A stretch of DNA of 64,000 bases. Source: Cercophora sp. LCS_1. Its lineage: Eukaryota; Ascomycota; Sordariomycetes; Sordariales; Lasiosphaeriaceae. The position numbers and the translations under genes are program-made. Below, piece after piece: positions 20,153 through 30,978 of this stretch. The stretch covers positions 310,001 through 374,000 of the forward strand of contig JAPZLL010000032.1 in assembly GCA_036250225.1 (NCBI GenBank), read 5' to 3'. The notes beneath the pieces were generated by a model, which made no database searches, had not been told where the DNA came from, and saw only the letters and a program-made list of their open reading frames with translations. Numbering within the stretch: position 1 is the stretch's first letter; every line of letters starts with the position of its first letter.

Positions 20153-21540
20153 AGTTATTTAGGTCAGTCAAGTTCTTTGAAAGGTGTCAACTGGCGCCCG
20201 ACTGCTTACCATATGTTCAGACGTGTTGGATAAATGGGTCCCACTTTCTAGGTACATGTGTGAGTTGCCTGGATTCCCATTTTTCGGATCTATCACTGTG
20301 CTGAAGGAGAAGCGAAAACGGTAAGATGCTTGTTGGAGTAGATGTAAGATGGCTTCATGTGGGTGGTGATATCAGTTTGCCATGGCACCCTACGTCGCCT
20401 CGAAACTGTCAAAACCTACGACAGGAAGAAATGTATTGTATCTTGATAAGTCAGATAGTCAATCCCAGGAGCAGATTAATTTTTTACTACTACATAGCTT
20501 TCTGATACACCTTCCAGGGTGGGATGCAGATGTTCCAAACACATAGTTCTCTTTCTCGTTTTCTCTCCCTCTCTCTCTCTCCCTCCCCTATCGCCCATGA
20601 ACTATTGCCGATCCTGCTGTACGATTTGTAATTGGCGAATAAAATCTAACTGACTATCCCCTGACAACTCGACAACGTTCCCTTAGTGGTTTCGGCAAAT
20701 GAAGGAACTAGGGTAAATCTGCGATACAACAGGCTCCAAAGTGGTGAAGTCAACCATCTCCTGGCCCGCCACATTAGCTTTTCGTCATACAACGAAACCC
20801 TTCCCCTAAAACCACGGTACGGGGCCAGGAAAGAGGATGTGGTGCCAAAGCATTTCAGAATAACAGTTCGTGTATGACACGCAGAGCCTGAGGTGTGGTG
20901 CGCGGAGCTTTGTACAGCTGACCGGAGCTGAGAAGGTGCTTTGGAGAGCTCAGCCCACCACACCACCTCTTGTTCGCAAGTACACAACAGTAGAATGGCT
21001 CTCTGGCAATGCCACGGAGCCCCGCCGAAGAAAGCGCACAATTAATCATTTTTGCGCCGGTCAGACATAAGCCCAGGGGCGCCTCTCATATTACCTGTAT
21101 GCTTGGAATCCAAGGCGGTACAAAGAGTACTTTGATATGGGGATGACATCCATATTACAATAGTCCTACCTACCGTGACGTACAATTACACCACGTGCGA
21201 ACCAACCCTAGTAGAGGTCAAGAGCAGCACTTGCAGATATCCATACAACGGTGGGTTTGCGGCTGAGCCTCGGATATCAGGCCACCGTCACTCTCGGACA
21301 TCAGGCCACCATCACTCTCGGACATCAAGCCACCGCCAAGGGCTTCATGAACTCAAAATATTCTATCAATATTTTTTTTACGAAACGACCGCGCTCGGCC
21401 AAGGGCATATAAGTGAGCATGACTACGTACTCGCCTTCAAACCGGGATATCTGCCACCAATCAAGCTGTCCATTGGCATGTCCAGTTTCAATCTAACGGG
21501 GAATTATTTGCTATACCTATAACATCAAACGAAGCGTAAT
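20153..21540. other. 1.4-kb A+T-richer intergenic region
   Basis: No convincing gene. It holds a CT microsatellite near 20562-20590, scattered short frames without domains, and the 24-bp tandem repeat described separately. The last 150 bp should be the promoter of the Cys-rich gene at 21541. Confidence 0.45.
21271..21338 (+). repeat. 24-bp tandem repeat, 2.8 copies
   Basis: Units begin at 21271, 21295 and 21319 with CGGAYATCARGCCACC followed by a variable C/A/T tail. The first two units differ at two positions. It lies about 200 bp upstream of the Cys-rich gene at 21541. Confidence 0.8.
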
Positions 21541-21929
21541 ATGAAGTACGCCGCCGCCCTCTTCGCCATCGCGATTCCAGCGACCGCCTCTGTGGTTGAG
21601 CGACAAACCTGCGTCCCGGCACATACAGATGTACCGCCACCCAGCCAGGCATCGAAGTCTGTAATGCCCAGAATCAGTTTGTGCTCGTCGGAAACTGCGC
21701 ATCGGGCACCACATACCAAGTCATAACCCAGACGGGCGGTTCGACGTTTCCTGCTTGCGTCACGATCCCCGTCCCTGGCGGTGCCTGCACTACCCCCGGC
21801 AAATACCAGTGCTTCGGCAATACGATTGTTGTGTGTAATGCCCAGAAGGCATTACAGTCAGTCGGACCTTGCCCGGCCAACACCCGTTGCGGACTTATCA
21901 ACGGTATTCCGTTTTGTCTTAACAACTAA
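21541..21929 (+). pseudogene. Small Cys-rich secreted protein gene with a frameshift
   Basis: The ATG at 21541 opens a signal peptide (MKYAAALFAIAIPATASV) and reaches RQTCVPA in one frame. From about 21621 the coding pattern continues in another frame with GIEVCNAQNQFVLVGNC and, after a linker, GKYQCFGNTIVVCNAQ and a final RCGLINGIPFC to a stop at 21927. The two halves of the second part look like duplicated Cys motifs (VCNAQ in both). The frames meet at a CCCGG run (21615-21619), and the shift is one base. No intron can bridge such a short gap. It is either a decayed effector-like gene or a consensus error at the run. Function is unknown. Confidence 0.6.
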
Positions 21930-22414
21930 CGTCCAGCGGACTTGAAAGTCGTTTGCACTATTATGCTAGGAGATGAAGGTACTGGAGGATGAGGATTTAT
22001 TGCATTGTTCATTGGGAAAAAAATTGAAATCAACACTATTATTCTTGAATTTCAGAGGACGAAGGCCGTTTTGAATCCCACCCAGGCGTTATTGTAACGT
22101 AGGTAGTTAACCTCAGGGCAATTCGCAACTTACCCGCGTCAAATAGCTTGTCATCTACAAATGAAGCTCTTGAATTTGACAACTTTGCTTGACAATCTGG
22201 ATATGCCTGCTGACGGAGTTGGTCTGCATTTGAAACTAGAATATTACGTCTCACCGCCAAGTTAGGAAGGTCTTTAGCTGCAGCCTAACCTCACATTTGC
22301 GGGACAAGTACGCGGATCGGCGCCGCACACACACATCGCGGGACCATCAACCTCCTCATTCTACGACGCTGACATTCACTCCCACCACCACCACCGACAA
22401 CCGCTGTCGACAAC
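21930..22414. other. Intergenic region before the amidase
   Basis: 485 bp, A+T-richer on the left, with no gene seen. The right end should be the amidase promoter; no clear TATA box was found. Confidence 0.45.
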
Positions 22415-24256
22415 ATGGCAGATTTCAACCCCTTTACCACAACCGCGACCGATCTCAAGGCACTCTTGGAAGCGGGCAAAACGAGCAGCGTTCAAATCGT
22501 GACACAGTACCTCTCCCAAATTGATCGACACGACCCCTCACTTCACGCCCTGATCTCGGTCGCGCCAAGGGATTCCGTCCTCCGCATCGCCGCATCCCTG
22601 GATGAAGAACGAGCTGAAGGAAAACTCCGTGGACAGTTGCATGGTGTGCCCATCGTTCTCAAGGTTCGAAATACCCTAGTTCAGAGGGTGCATCTGCTCA
22701 TGAATCAGGATGTCTTCATCACGGCTTCAGACCTAGGAATGGGCACGACAGCGGGCTCGCGTGCCTTGGTCGGCGCAAAAGCTAGCAAGAATGCTGCTAT
22801 TGTGCAAAAATTGATCGATGCGGGAATGATTATCTTGGGGAAGACAAACTTGACTGTATGTCAGACGTAGACAGCGAGGCAGAAACTGACAGCAGCAGGA
22901 ATTTGCGGGCATGAAAGCCGGCAACGTGATGCCAGGTTGGTCTGCCGTCGGTGGACAGACGATATCGCCCTATGTCGGGCCCATTGTCGAGGGAGAAACG
23001 CTCCTCGGGCACTCAGTACGCCAACCCGCACAGTCTCATGCCCCGACTAACAAGTTCACATGCCCCAGGAGGTTCGTCAACCGGCTCCGCCGTAGCAGTC
23101 GCAGCAGGATTTAGCCCGTTGGCATTAGGAACCGAGACGATCGGGTCTATCGTAACTCCGGCGTCCAGGGCAGCGCTGTACGCGCTGAAGCCGACTGTCG
23201 GAGTGCAGGACACTGAGGGCATGTACGCGCTGACCGACTTCTTCGACAGCCCAGGACCGATGGCGAAGAGTGCTGCAGATGTCACTGCCCTGACAGAGGT
23301 CCTGCTTGGTGGCAAGTACGATGTCAACTCGTCATGGCAGGGGTTATCTGTGGGCTTTGTCGATCCCGGCGTCTGGAAGATGGCAGAGGCCATGTGCCGG
23401 CAGTTTGAAGGCACGGCGGAGCAAATGGTACTTTACCCATCCTGAGGGATCCCGGCCCTGACATGTCGGCAGAGAGACGACTACATCTCGGCGATAGCGA
23501 TGATCAAGGAGGCCGGGGCCTCGGTCACGGATCCGGTCGATGTGGTAGATCTCGCTGCACTTGCCGTCGACGGCCAGGATGCCATCATGCCAATAGCGTG
23601 TAAGTGTCGCGTCTCGCCTTCTCCGTTCGGCCACTGCTGACATCCGCAGTTTGGGACTTTAACAACATCTGCATCCCTCGCTTCCTTGGGGGCTTTGATC
23701 AAGCGCCAGTGCAGACGTTGCAGGACATTGTCGACTTCAACCAAGCGAACCATTCGAAATGCCTCCCTCCTCGTAACGTGCCCGTCTCTCGATCCTTCTG
23801 CAGTCAGTCCTAATAATGTGTCAGCCTATCCCGAACAGGGCGACTTGATCAAGGCCCTCGATGCAAAGTCCCCGGAGGAAGATGTGACAGTGTTGAAGCA
23901 AAAGCTACGATCCACCGGCAAGAGGATCCTCGATGCGGTCTTGTCCCGGTACAATATCAACATGGTCGCAGCGCCCTCGGACTCACCCCTGTGTATCCAT
24001 GCAGCTGCAGCAGGTAAAATCCGAGCTTCAGGGCTGGCCCGGTCCACTCCACATGCACACGAGTACCAGCCCCTTTTGCTAACCCCTTTCACCACTAGGA
24101 TACCCCATCGCCACGGTGCCACTGGGCCAGCTGCGATACAACAATCGGCCCTTTGGTCTCTGCCTGGTGGCCAAGCAGGGCGATGAGGGCTCTCTTTTGC
24201 GCTTCATGGCCGCGTGGGAAGCAATGGTTGGGCCCCGGCCGGTCCCAGGGCTGTGA
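22415..24256 (+). CDS. Amidase-signature hydrolase, one out-of-frame exon junction
   Basis: Eight exons by eye: 22415-22663, 22709-22855, 22899-23015, 23069-23427, 23473-23599, 23650-23772, 23825-24013 and 24099-24256, with introns of 43-85 nt. Family blocks are LHGVPIVLK joined to DVFITASDLGM (catalytic Lys), GWSAVGGQTISPYV, GGSSTGSAVAVAAGF (cis-Ser) and LGTETIGSIVTPASRAALYA (Ser nucleophile). The end, YPIATVPLGQLRYNNRPFGL, is also typical. It should hydrolyse small amides or related substrates; specificity cannot be read. The junction 23015/23069 has clean GTACGC and CCCCAG ends and a GACTAACA branch, but it leaves the frame one base short. All other junctions keep frame. It may be a recent pseudogene, a base-call error or have an unusual splice. 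Confidence 0.75.
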
Positions 24257-24880
24257 TGGCCAAGTGGGTACCTCGCAGACATGCATCCATGATTATCCGT
24301 AGTGGCAGGACGAAGGTACACAGTAAGACCAACAAGATAGCTCGTATGAAGGTCTAGATATAAGCAACCTGTACATCCCAAAACACAAGCACTCACATAC
24401 CACCTCAGTCTTTATATCTATCCCCTTTGTCGCCATTTTTTGTCAGGGTTAGGGTCCGCACCGCAAAACCCCCTGCTGAATAATCAGCCCAGTCATCAAA
24501 TCTCCTCCCTGATCCTTCGGAGATTCGTCCGCCATTCGTCCGTGTTTCGTCCGAACCCGAAGCACGGCAACTTGCTCCTGCCTGTCCAGCAACGCTAGCA
24601 ACGCCCGCCGTCGATGCACGGAATCCTGACAAATCCTTCCGGGGGCAGAGCGCGTGTAAATGCTACTATTTTGCAACGCCTAGCATACCGACTCGCAGAT
24701 GTCACAGCATTGGCGACGCTTCAAATAGTCGCTGCACTGTCCCTTCGTCCGTTCGTTCGGCCGTGAAGCGGGCAATTCTTGTCAATCAGTCTCACCCCAC
24801 ACTTTAGCAATCAGATATTGAAACCAGACCAGACCAGACTAGAACCGGACGGACGGACGGTCGATTAGACCAAACGGAGA
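24257..24880. other. Intergenic region, 624 bp
   Basis: No coding signal was seen. A GGAC-rich short repeat occurs at 24845-24860. The right end is the 5' leader of the Zn2Cys6 regulator. Confidence 0.45.
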
Positions 24881-27176
24881 ATGGACACCTCCAGAGACAG
24901 AAGTCGCTCGGAATCAGAGAGGGACGGAGACGCTGAGCTCCGTCGGAGGAAAGTCCGCAAGGGCACACACAGTTGCTGGGAGTGTATGTTTGTCTTGTAC
25001 CCCGTCCCACCCGCCTGACAGGCAGGGCTAGATGTGGCCCGATCTCGAGACCAGGCCACACACCCCGATCTAACAGAAGTGCAATGCAGGCCGCCGCCGC
25101 AAAATCAAGTGCCAGTTTTCCCACTCCGACGACACCACCTGTCTCCCATGCCAAGCCCGCGGAAGCGTCTGCCGCAGCCAGGAGTTCGTTGACGATGCCC
25201 GCCCCACGCCACCCGACCGTCGCCTGACGCAGCGCCTGGGCCGGCTGGAAGAGCTCATGTCCAAGCTTGTCGACCGCATTGCTGCGCCTGGGCGGTCCCC
25301 CACTGGGCCTGGGGCTGGGAGTGGTAGCCGTGCCCCCGCACGCAAGATCTCCCCCACGCCCTCGTCCGGCGACGATGCCACGTACCAGCAGAGACTCGAT
25401 GCGCTTGAGGCGTCGGTTGCTGACGGGTCCTTGCTCCATGGGTTCCGCGCCGTCCCGGCCACGTTGACGCCTGATTCGACGGCGGCCGTTTCCGAGATTG
25501 ATCGGACAAAACAGGCGCTGCATCGCTTGTTTCCATCGCAGAATGACCTGTTGACCATCACGGGGTCGAGCGCGGCGGCTTTTTACGTGCTGTCGTTGTT
25601 CTGCTCGTTCCGGGACATCATCGAAGGCAAGACTGAAGTCCCGGTCGACTTGGTCAGCGCCGTCCCGCCGCTGTCGAGCCACCCTGTCATCCTCGCGAAG
25701 CGGTTGCTCCAGCTGAGCATCTGCATGCAACAGCTGCCACCCGGTCTCGATGTTGGACAACTCCATCTCCAAACTTCCATCCCCGAGACCATGATGAACA
25801 TCATCACGACTGTCACGCGCCTCGTGACATCGGACGACGACTTGATCGGCAACTCGGAAGGACTCGAGTGTCTCGTCTTGCAAGGTCTCTGGCACGCCAA
25901 CGCCGGGAGCCTGCGCAAGGCGTGGATGGCCTACCGCAAGGCCCTCAACCTCGCGCAGCTCATGGGCCTCGATCGCGACGGGAGGGCACTCAAGTCCGTG
26001 GACCCGAACACACCGATGCGACAGCGATCAAGCGCCGAGGGGCTGTGGTACCGCATCAACAACCTCGACCGATTCACCTCCCTCCTCCTCGGTCTCGCCG
26101 CCGGCAGCACGAACAACGCATATGCCACCGACGAGGCGATGAAGCGGGACACCGATATGGAGCGGCTCGAGAAACTGCAGACCGTCATTGCGCATCGCAT
26201 CATCGAGCGCAACGCCATCAAGGGGACGCCACAGGCATACACCACGACACAGTCCATCGACTTGGAGATGGAGAAGCTGGCGCGCGAGATGGACGATGAC
26301 TGGTGGGTCGAGCCGGTGCTGGATCCGTTCAACGGCAAGGAACACAACTTTGGGTTGATGCTGAGGCTGTTCCGGCAGACGCAGCATTTCGACTTGCAGA
26401 TCTTGCTGCACCTCCCGTACATGCTGCGGAACCCGGACGAGACACGCTACGAGTACAGCAGGTCGGCCTGTGTTCGAGCAAGCAGGGAGGTGTTGAAGCG
26501 CTTCGTTTCCTTCCGGACGCTGTTCAATGCCGCGTGGTCATGTCGACACATTGATTACTCGGCGTTGGTGGCGGCGATGACGCTGCTGCTGAGCTATCTC
26601 CGACAGCCGAACCACGTGACGCCGTTGCCGCCGATTGAGGAGCGCGCCGCTGATCGGAAACTGATCAAGGGAGTGCGTGATCGGATGCATCATCTTGCTG
26701 TGGTCAACCAGGACAAGCTATCAGAGGAGTCAGCTGCCATCGTCGGGCAGATGACGACCATCCTGGACTCGCTCGACCTCTCGGTGCCGTTGAGGAACAC
26801 GGTGGGCTGTGGGAGCAACATGCTCAAGTGTCTGCAGCTTAACATCCCCTACTTTGGCACGGTCAGCATCCACCCCTCGCTCACAGCGGCCGTCAATGGT
26901 GCGGCTGGCGGCCTCAGCGACGACTTCAACATGACGGACACAACCGAGACCACCACGGCGTTTTCCGGGGGTAGCATGTTCATGAGCTATGATGCGCTGG
27001 ATCCCTCGCTGTTCCCAACCGAGCCAATGCTTGCCGGCATGTTCATGGAGTTCAATCCGCAGCTGCCCAGCGAGTTATCCGAGTTTCCGCTCACGGCCGA
27101 CGCAGACGACTGGATATTCCAGGGTGTCGATGCCACATATTGGGCAATGCTGAATGAGAGCATCGGACCCCACTGA
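24881..27176 (+). CDS. Zn2Cys6 transcription factor with fungal regulatory domain
   Basis: Exons 24881-24983 and 25090-27176 give 729 residues. The 106-nt intron falls inside the zinc cluster and splices to CWEC-RRRKIKC. The cysteines are at 32, 35, 42, 52, 55 and 62 (spacing 2-6-9-2-6), the canonical binuclear cluster that binds CGG-type sites as a dimer. A basic Arg-rich leader precedes it, and a short Leu-rich helix (LTQRLGRLEELMSKLVDRI) follows as a likely dimeriser. The region from about 130 to 520 has the helical pattern of the fungal-specific regulatory domain (LHRLFPSQNDLLTI, AYRKALNLAQLMGLDRDG, GLWYRINNLDRFTSLLLGLA). It sits upstream of the iron-type alcohol dehydrogenase in the same orientation and could regulate it. 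Its targets are otherwise unknown. Confidence 0.9.
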
Positions 27177-27392
27177 CATTGCTTGAGAGACAAATGTCTA
27201 GACTAGACTTGTTCACTCGTCCACTCGGACAAGGGTGATGTCTTTGTGGGACACATGGTGATGATCCGGTGACGTCTGCCGCGCCGGGTGACTGGAGACT
27301 TCCCAAGCCACCCCACCGTAAGCCGTCTAATCCCCATCGCACTTGCGACAGGGACTCTTCCAACTCGAAAAAAAAGTAGTTCATCGCCCAAG

Positions 27393-27813
27393 ATGCTTGC
27401 GCGCAGAGAAGTCGCCTCAGAGGAGGTCGCCCAGCATGAAATTGAGCAGATGGGAGAAGAAAGAAGTGAGGAACACCGGGGCCGAGACAACTCGCGTCAC
27501 CGTCACCGTCGCGACCACGATCGCCACAGCCATGACCATCACAACTCGTCGAACCATCGCCATTACGCCCGTTGGGAGCCAGAGACAGAGGGCATCAAAT
27601 CGGAGGGCGACGTGCTGCGAATAGCGAAGGAGGCGCATCGACTTCACTCCGAGAGCGGTGTCGGACTGAAGCCAGATGATGTGAACGAGAGGAAAACATC
27701 GCCGTCTGATGAGACAGGCACAGGTACGTCAACATCGTCCGCGGCGACGGGCGCAAACTGACGGCGTTCCAGGGAGCTCCGCGGAAGAAGGAGAACCGGA
27801 GGAGAGGAGGTAG
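27393..27813 (+). CDS. Small His/Arg-rich hypothetical protein, probably spliced
   Basis: The ATG at 27393 opens a frame with a Glu-rich start and then RHRHRRDHDRHSHDHHNSSN, followed by a more ordinary stretch (VLRIAKEAHRLHSESGVGL). A strong donor GTACGT at 27724 and an acceptor TTCCAG ending at 27772 with a CTGAC branch join in frame to a short Glu-rich tail ending at 27813, giving 123 residues. Unspliced, the frame stops at 27761. There is no signal peptide and no family I recognise. His/Asp-rich runs could bind metal, but that is speculation. Existence as a gene rests on the splice signals. Confidence 0.35.
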
Positions 27814-28040
27814 AGGAGGTAAATAGACCCGTCCGCGGGATTGTGTTGCCGAAGACAACTGAATAATCGCCGTTCACCAACATCTGACTTGTTTTTGGTA
27901 CGGTGTGTCGTCAGTTCTATCGGGGATCAATTGGCGCTGCGCCGAAACCGTCCGCTTGGCGCGGCGGTTCACCCGCGGCGGGGCAGGAGGGGTTAGTGAT
28001 GACGCGAGGCACATAATCCCGAACCGCGGGCTCGGACATG

Positions 28041-28047
28041 TATATAG
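28041..28047 (+). promoter_or_regulatory. TATA box of the iron-type dehydrogenase gene
   Basis: TATATAG 81 bp upstream of the ATG at 28122. Confidence 0.6.
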
Positions 28048-28121
28048 CGAAGCAAGGATCCGTCACCAAGGGCAAGAAGAACAGAAGAAAAAGATTGGTC
28101 AGCCCAGCTTGACGCAACACC

Positions 28122-29372
28122 ATGGCACTCGAAGGAGAGACGTACTTCCAGGCTCTGTCGCCCAAGCCCTTTGTTTCAACCGGAGTCCCCTTTCCCCAAG
28201 CGGTCGCCCGCCATGCGACCAACACCTTCAATGCGTCGCGGGCGTATGTCATCGTATCAAAGTCCATCTCTTCAACCCCGGCTTTCCAGTCCCTCCTCGA
28301 TGCGCTCGGCTCCAAGGTAGTAGGTGTCCGACTCGGTATCCGTCAACACGTCCCCTGGCCCGATGTCCTCGAAGTTGCCGCCGACCTGCGTGACCTGGAA
28401 ACTGACCTGGTTGTGACCCTTGGCGGCGGCTCCCTCACCGACGCTGCCAAGGTCGCCATCCTCGCCGTTGCAAACTCAGTTGATACCCTTGAAGGCCTTG
28501 AGCAGCTGCGCGCCAGCATCGCGACGGGCCAGGCGCCAAAGCCAGCAACAATCCACACGATCAACATCCCCACGACCTTGTCAGCTGGCGAGTACAACAT
28601 CCAAGCCGGGGCGACTGATCTGCGGAACCATCGCAAGGGATCCTTTAAACACCCCAGTGTTGTCGCCGACCTTGTGGTTCTCGACCCGGCGCTGACGGCC
28701 TCGACGCCGGAGCGCGTCTGGCTAAGCTCGGGGATGCGCGCAGTCGATCATTGCGTCGAGGGGCTTTGCTCAATTGACTTTCGGCCCGGCGCGGGCGGGA
28801 ATCTCGGTCGCGATGCGGCAGAGGGGATCTTGACGACGGGGCTGAAGAGACTATTGCCGGGTTTGTTAGCGACGAAGAAGCAGCCGAGGGATCTCGAGGC
28901 GCGCAGGACCGAGATGCTGGGAGCGCTTGATGCAATGCGGGGCTTACTGCTCGGAGTCTCAATTGGTGCAAGCCATGGGATCGGCCATCAGCTGGGCCCT
29001 TTGGGTGTTGGACACGGCGAGACGAGTTGCGTGATGCTGCCGTCGGTGTTACGGTGGAATCTGGAGCATGGCGACGCGTGGGTCAGGGAGCGGCAGCGCA
29101 AGGTTCTTGACGCGTTTTGGGGCGACGAGACGGTGGCGGAAGCTCTACGACAGCGCGGTCTCGATGACAAAAGCTCGACGGCGGGCGATGCTGTTGCTGC
29201 GTTTGTCGCCGAGCTCGGATTGCCCGGAAGCTTGAGGGACGTGGGAATTGGCGCGGACAAGCTGGACAAACTGGCCGAGAATTCCATGACGGATCGCTGC
29301 ATCCCCACAAATCCTATCAAGATCAACGATGCGGGGCAGATCCGCGAGATTCTGGTCTTGGCGATGGGTTAG
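28122..29372 (+). CDS. Iron-containing alcohol dehydrogenase, maleylacetate-reductase-like
   Basis: Single exon, 416 residues, with an ACCATGG start. Group III (Fe-dependent) dehydrogenase features are GGGSLTDAAK (101-110, nucleotide loop), IPTTLSAGEYN (149-159), SGMRAVDHCVEGLCS (His210) and GASHGIGHQLG (His285, His289), with His298 following. These supply the dehydroquinate-synthase-like fold and most metal ligands. The long variant of the TTLSAGE motif and the SGMRAVDHCVE block resemble fungal enzymes annotated as alcohol dehydrogenase or maleylacetate reductase. Maleylacetate reductases take part in hydroxyquinol and resorcinol breakdown. The exact substrate is not decidable. No organelle signal was seen. 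Confidence 0.85.
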   Translation: MALEGETYFQALSPKPFVSTGVPFPQAVARHATNTFNASRAYVIVSKSISSTPAFQSLLDALGSKVVGVRLGIRQHVPWPDVLEVAADLRDLETDLVVTLGGGSLTDAAKVAILAVANSVDTLEGLEQLRASIATGQAPKPATIHTINIPTTLSAGEYNIQAGATDLRNHRKGSFKHPSVVADLVVLDPALTASTPERVWLSSGMRAVDHCVEGLCSIDFRPGAGGNLGRDAAEGILTTGLKRLLPGLLATKKQPRDLEARRTEMLGALDAMRGLLLGVSIGASHGIGHQLGPLGVGHGETSCVMLPSVLRWNLEHGDAWVRERQRKVLDAFWGDETVAEALRQRGLDDKSSTAGDAVAAFVAELGLPGSLRDVGIGADKLDKLAENSMTDRCIPTNPIKINDAGQIREILVLAMG

Positions 29373-29563
29373 GTGAGATGTCAGATCGCTTATCGTGCTT
29401 ATCGCATCAACTTCGTGGTCGAGATCCTAAGGGAGGCAAGAACCAAATAACACAACCTTGACTTGCCACCAGAAGCGTCCGTTCAAAAGATCCTAGACAC
29501 TGACCTAAGCAAAAAAAAAAAAGGACAGGGGCAAAAGAAACAAAATTAAAAAAGAAAGCAACC

Positions 29564-29677
29564 CAAGAGGATCTGGATTTACTCAGAGACACCATTTACC
29601 TCTGTTACAGATTAGTTGCGGGCGCAAGAGGATCTGGATTTACCCAGGATATGCATCCTGACACCATTTACCTCTGT
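29564..29677. repeat. Imperfect direct duplication, about 42 and 53 bp
   Basis: AAGAGGATCTGGATTTAC followed by GACACCATTTACCTCTGT occurs at 29565-29605 and again at 29626-29677, with a longer spacer in the second copy. Read on the minus strand, it duplicates the end of the ORF fragment that stops at 29668. Confidence 0.7.
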
Positions 29678-29907
29678 CGCGCATCATCACCATCTTCAAC
29701 ATGGCTGGGCAAACCAAGTAACAGCTTCCCCACAGCATCGTTTCGCAATTGCGTCCTCTCATCCATCAAAGTCTTTACCAAGGTTTTAGTATGGAGGTTT
29801 AGTGCCATCATTCTCTTTGTCACAGACCGTGTAGGATCGTCAATACTATTGGGCAAAGAAAACCCAAAGGCAGGCTTCCAGGTATATTTCGACAAGGATA
29901 GTTTTGA
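29668..29907 (-). pseudogene. ORF fragment without start codon
   Basis: Between two stops the minus strand reads about 78 codons with protein-like content: YTWKPAFGFSLPNSIDD, PTRSVTKRMMALNLHTK and LLLGLPSHVEDGDDARQR. It has no ATG near its beginning and no recognisable domain. The composition is less biased than random A+T-rich sequence would give. It may be the last exon or relic of a gene whose upstream part is gone. Confidence 0.3.
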
Positions 29908-30218
29908 CTAGGGCATTCTCTTTTCCATCCCCCCAAGTGGCCCCGAGTTTTCCGTATCTCCTTCCTTGTGTCTCCCCCCTCGTATTCCCGTTCCTATGCC
30001 CTTTCCCCATTTGCTACCTTATTGCACTAAGTGATTGCATCAACTTCAAGGACACCCATCCCCGAGAAGCAAGAACGAGAAAACAACGTATTCTGTTTTA
30101 ATAGTGGTACCAACGGCGGTGAAATGAGATTCGAGGTTCGTGTGGGATTACGGAGATGTGAAATAGGCAAGAAGGCAAGAGAGAAAGAGAGAAAAAGAAG
30201 GAAAAAAAGTGTTCATCT

Positions 30219-30301
30219 CCTCGGATTATTTAGACTCCACGAATGGCACCGGCAGAGACCCTCCTCGGATTATTTAGACTCCACGAATGGCACCGGCAGA
30301 G
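30219..30301 (+). repeat. Tandem duplication, 39-bp identical units, period 44
   Basis: The 39-bp unit beginning CCTCGGATTATTTAGACTCC and ending GGCACCGGCAGAG occurs at 30219-30257 and is repeated identically at 30263-30301. The identity suggests a recent duplication. Confidence 0.9.
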
Positions 30302-30376
30302 GCTGGAACGCAAATCGAACTCGGAACCTCCCCCCCTCAATGAGGATACCGTACGACTGCGCCACGGGAAAAGGCT
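30302..30376 (-). other. tRNA-like sequence, possible SINE head
   Basis: On the minus strand GTGGCGCAGTCGTACGG resembles a tRNA A box, and about 45 nt downstream GGTTCCGAGTTCGATTTG resembles a B box. An acceptor stem, D arm and proper anticodon stem cannot be completed, so it is not called a tRNA gene. It abuts the 44-bp tandem duplication. Confidence 0.3.
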
Positions 30377-30978
30377 TGCGCCCTATTTGTTGTAATTCCC
30401 TTCCCAAATTCTCCCTAATATGCCTCACGTGCAAACCCTATTGCGGCTACGTTGAGCCACCCTGGTACTCCATGTCAGGAGATGTCTTGAACGGCGGCTC
30501 ACAGAATCTCATTGCATCGGGGGTTTCCCTTGTTCATCATTCCCATTATATCCCATTTATGTCGCCAAGCCCAAGCAAAACACCAGATGCGAGACACTAT
30601 TACCAACTCCCCGACTACCGTGCAAGGTATGTTGCAACTCGCGAGCAATGCATTGCATTCCCATATTTCCTTTCCCCTATTCATTTCCCGTATTCCTCCT
30701 CTGTTATAACTCATTTCCCATCTTTCTTTCCCGTATTCCTTTCTTGTATCTTCTCCGCGATATCTCCTCCACGATATGTTTCCTTCCATGCTTCTCTCCT
30801 TCTCGATCTCGTATGCGGTTAATCAGCTGGCAATCCCATCTGCAAAGATGACTGGGGTGGTAGCCGGACGGATGCTTTCTCGGTGACTCGGTCGGCTGCT
30901 TGGTGGTATTGAAAAGGAAGCTGGTCGAGCGAAGGCGCTGGGTGATGGAGTTGAGATCTTGTTGCTCGCCTTGGTCGT

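Noticed and set aside
21541..21929. Programmed frameshift in the Cys-rich gene
   Set aside because: No slippery heptamer or downstream structure was recognised at 21610-21625. Simple indel or base-call error is more economical.
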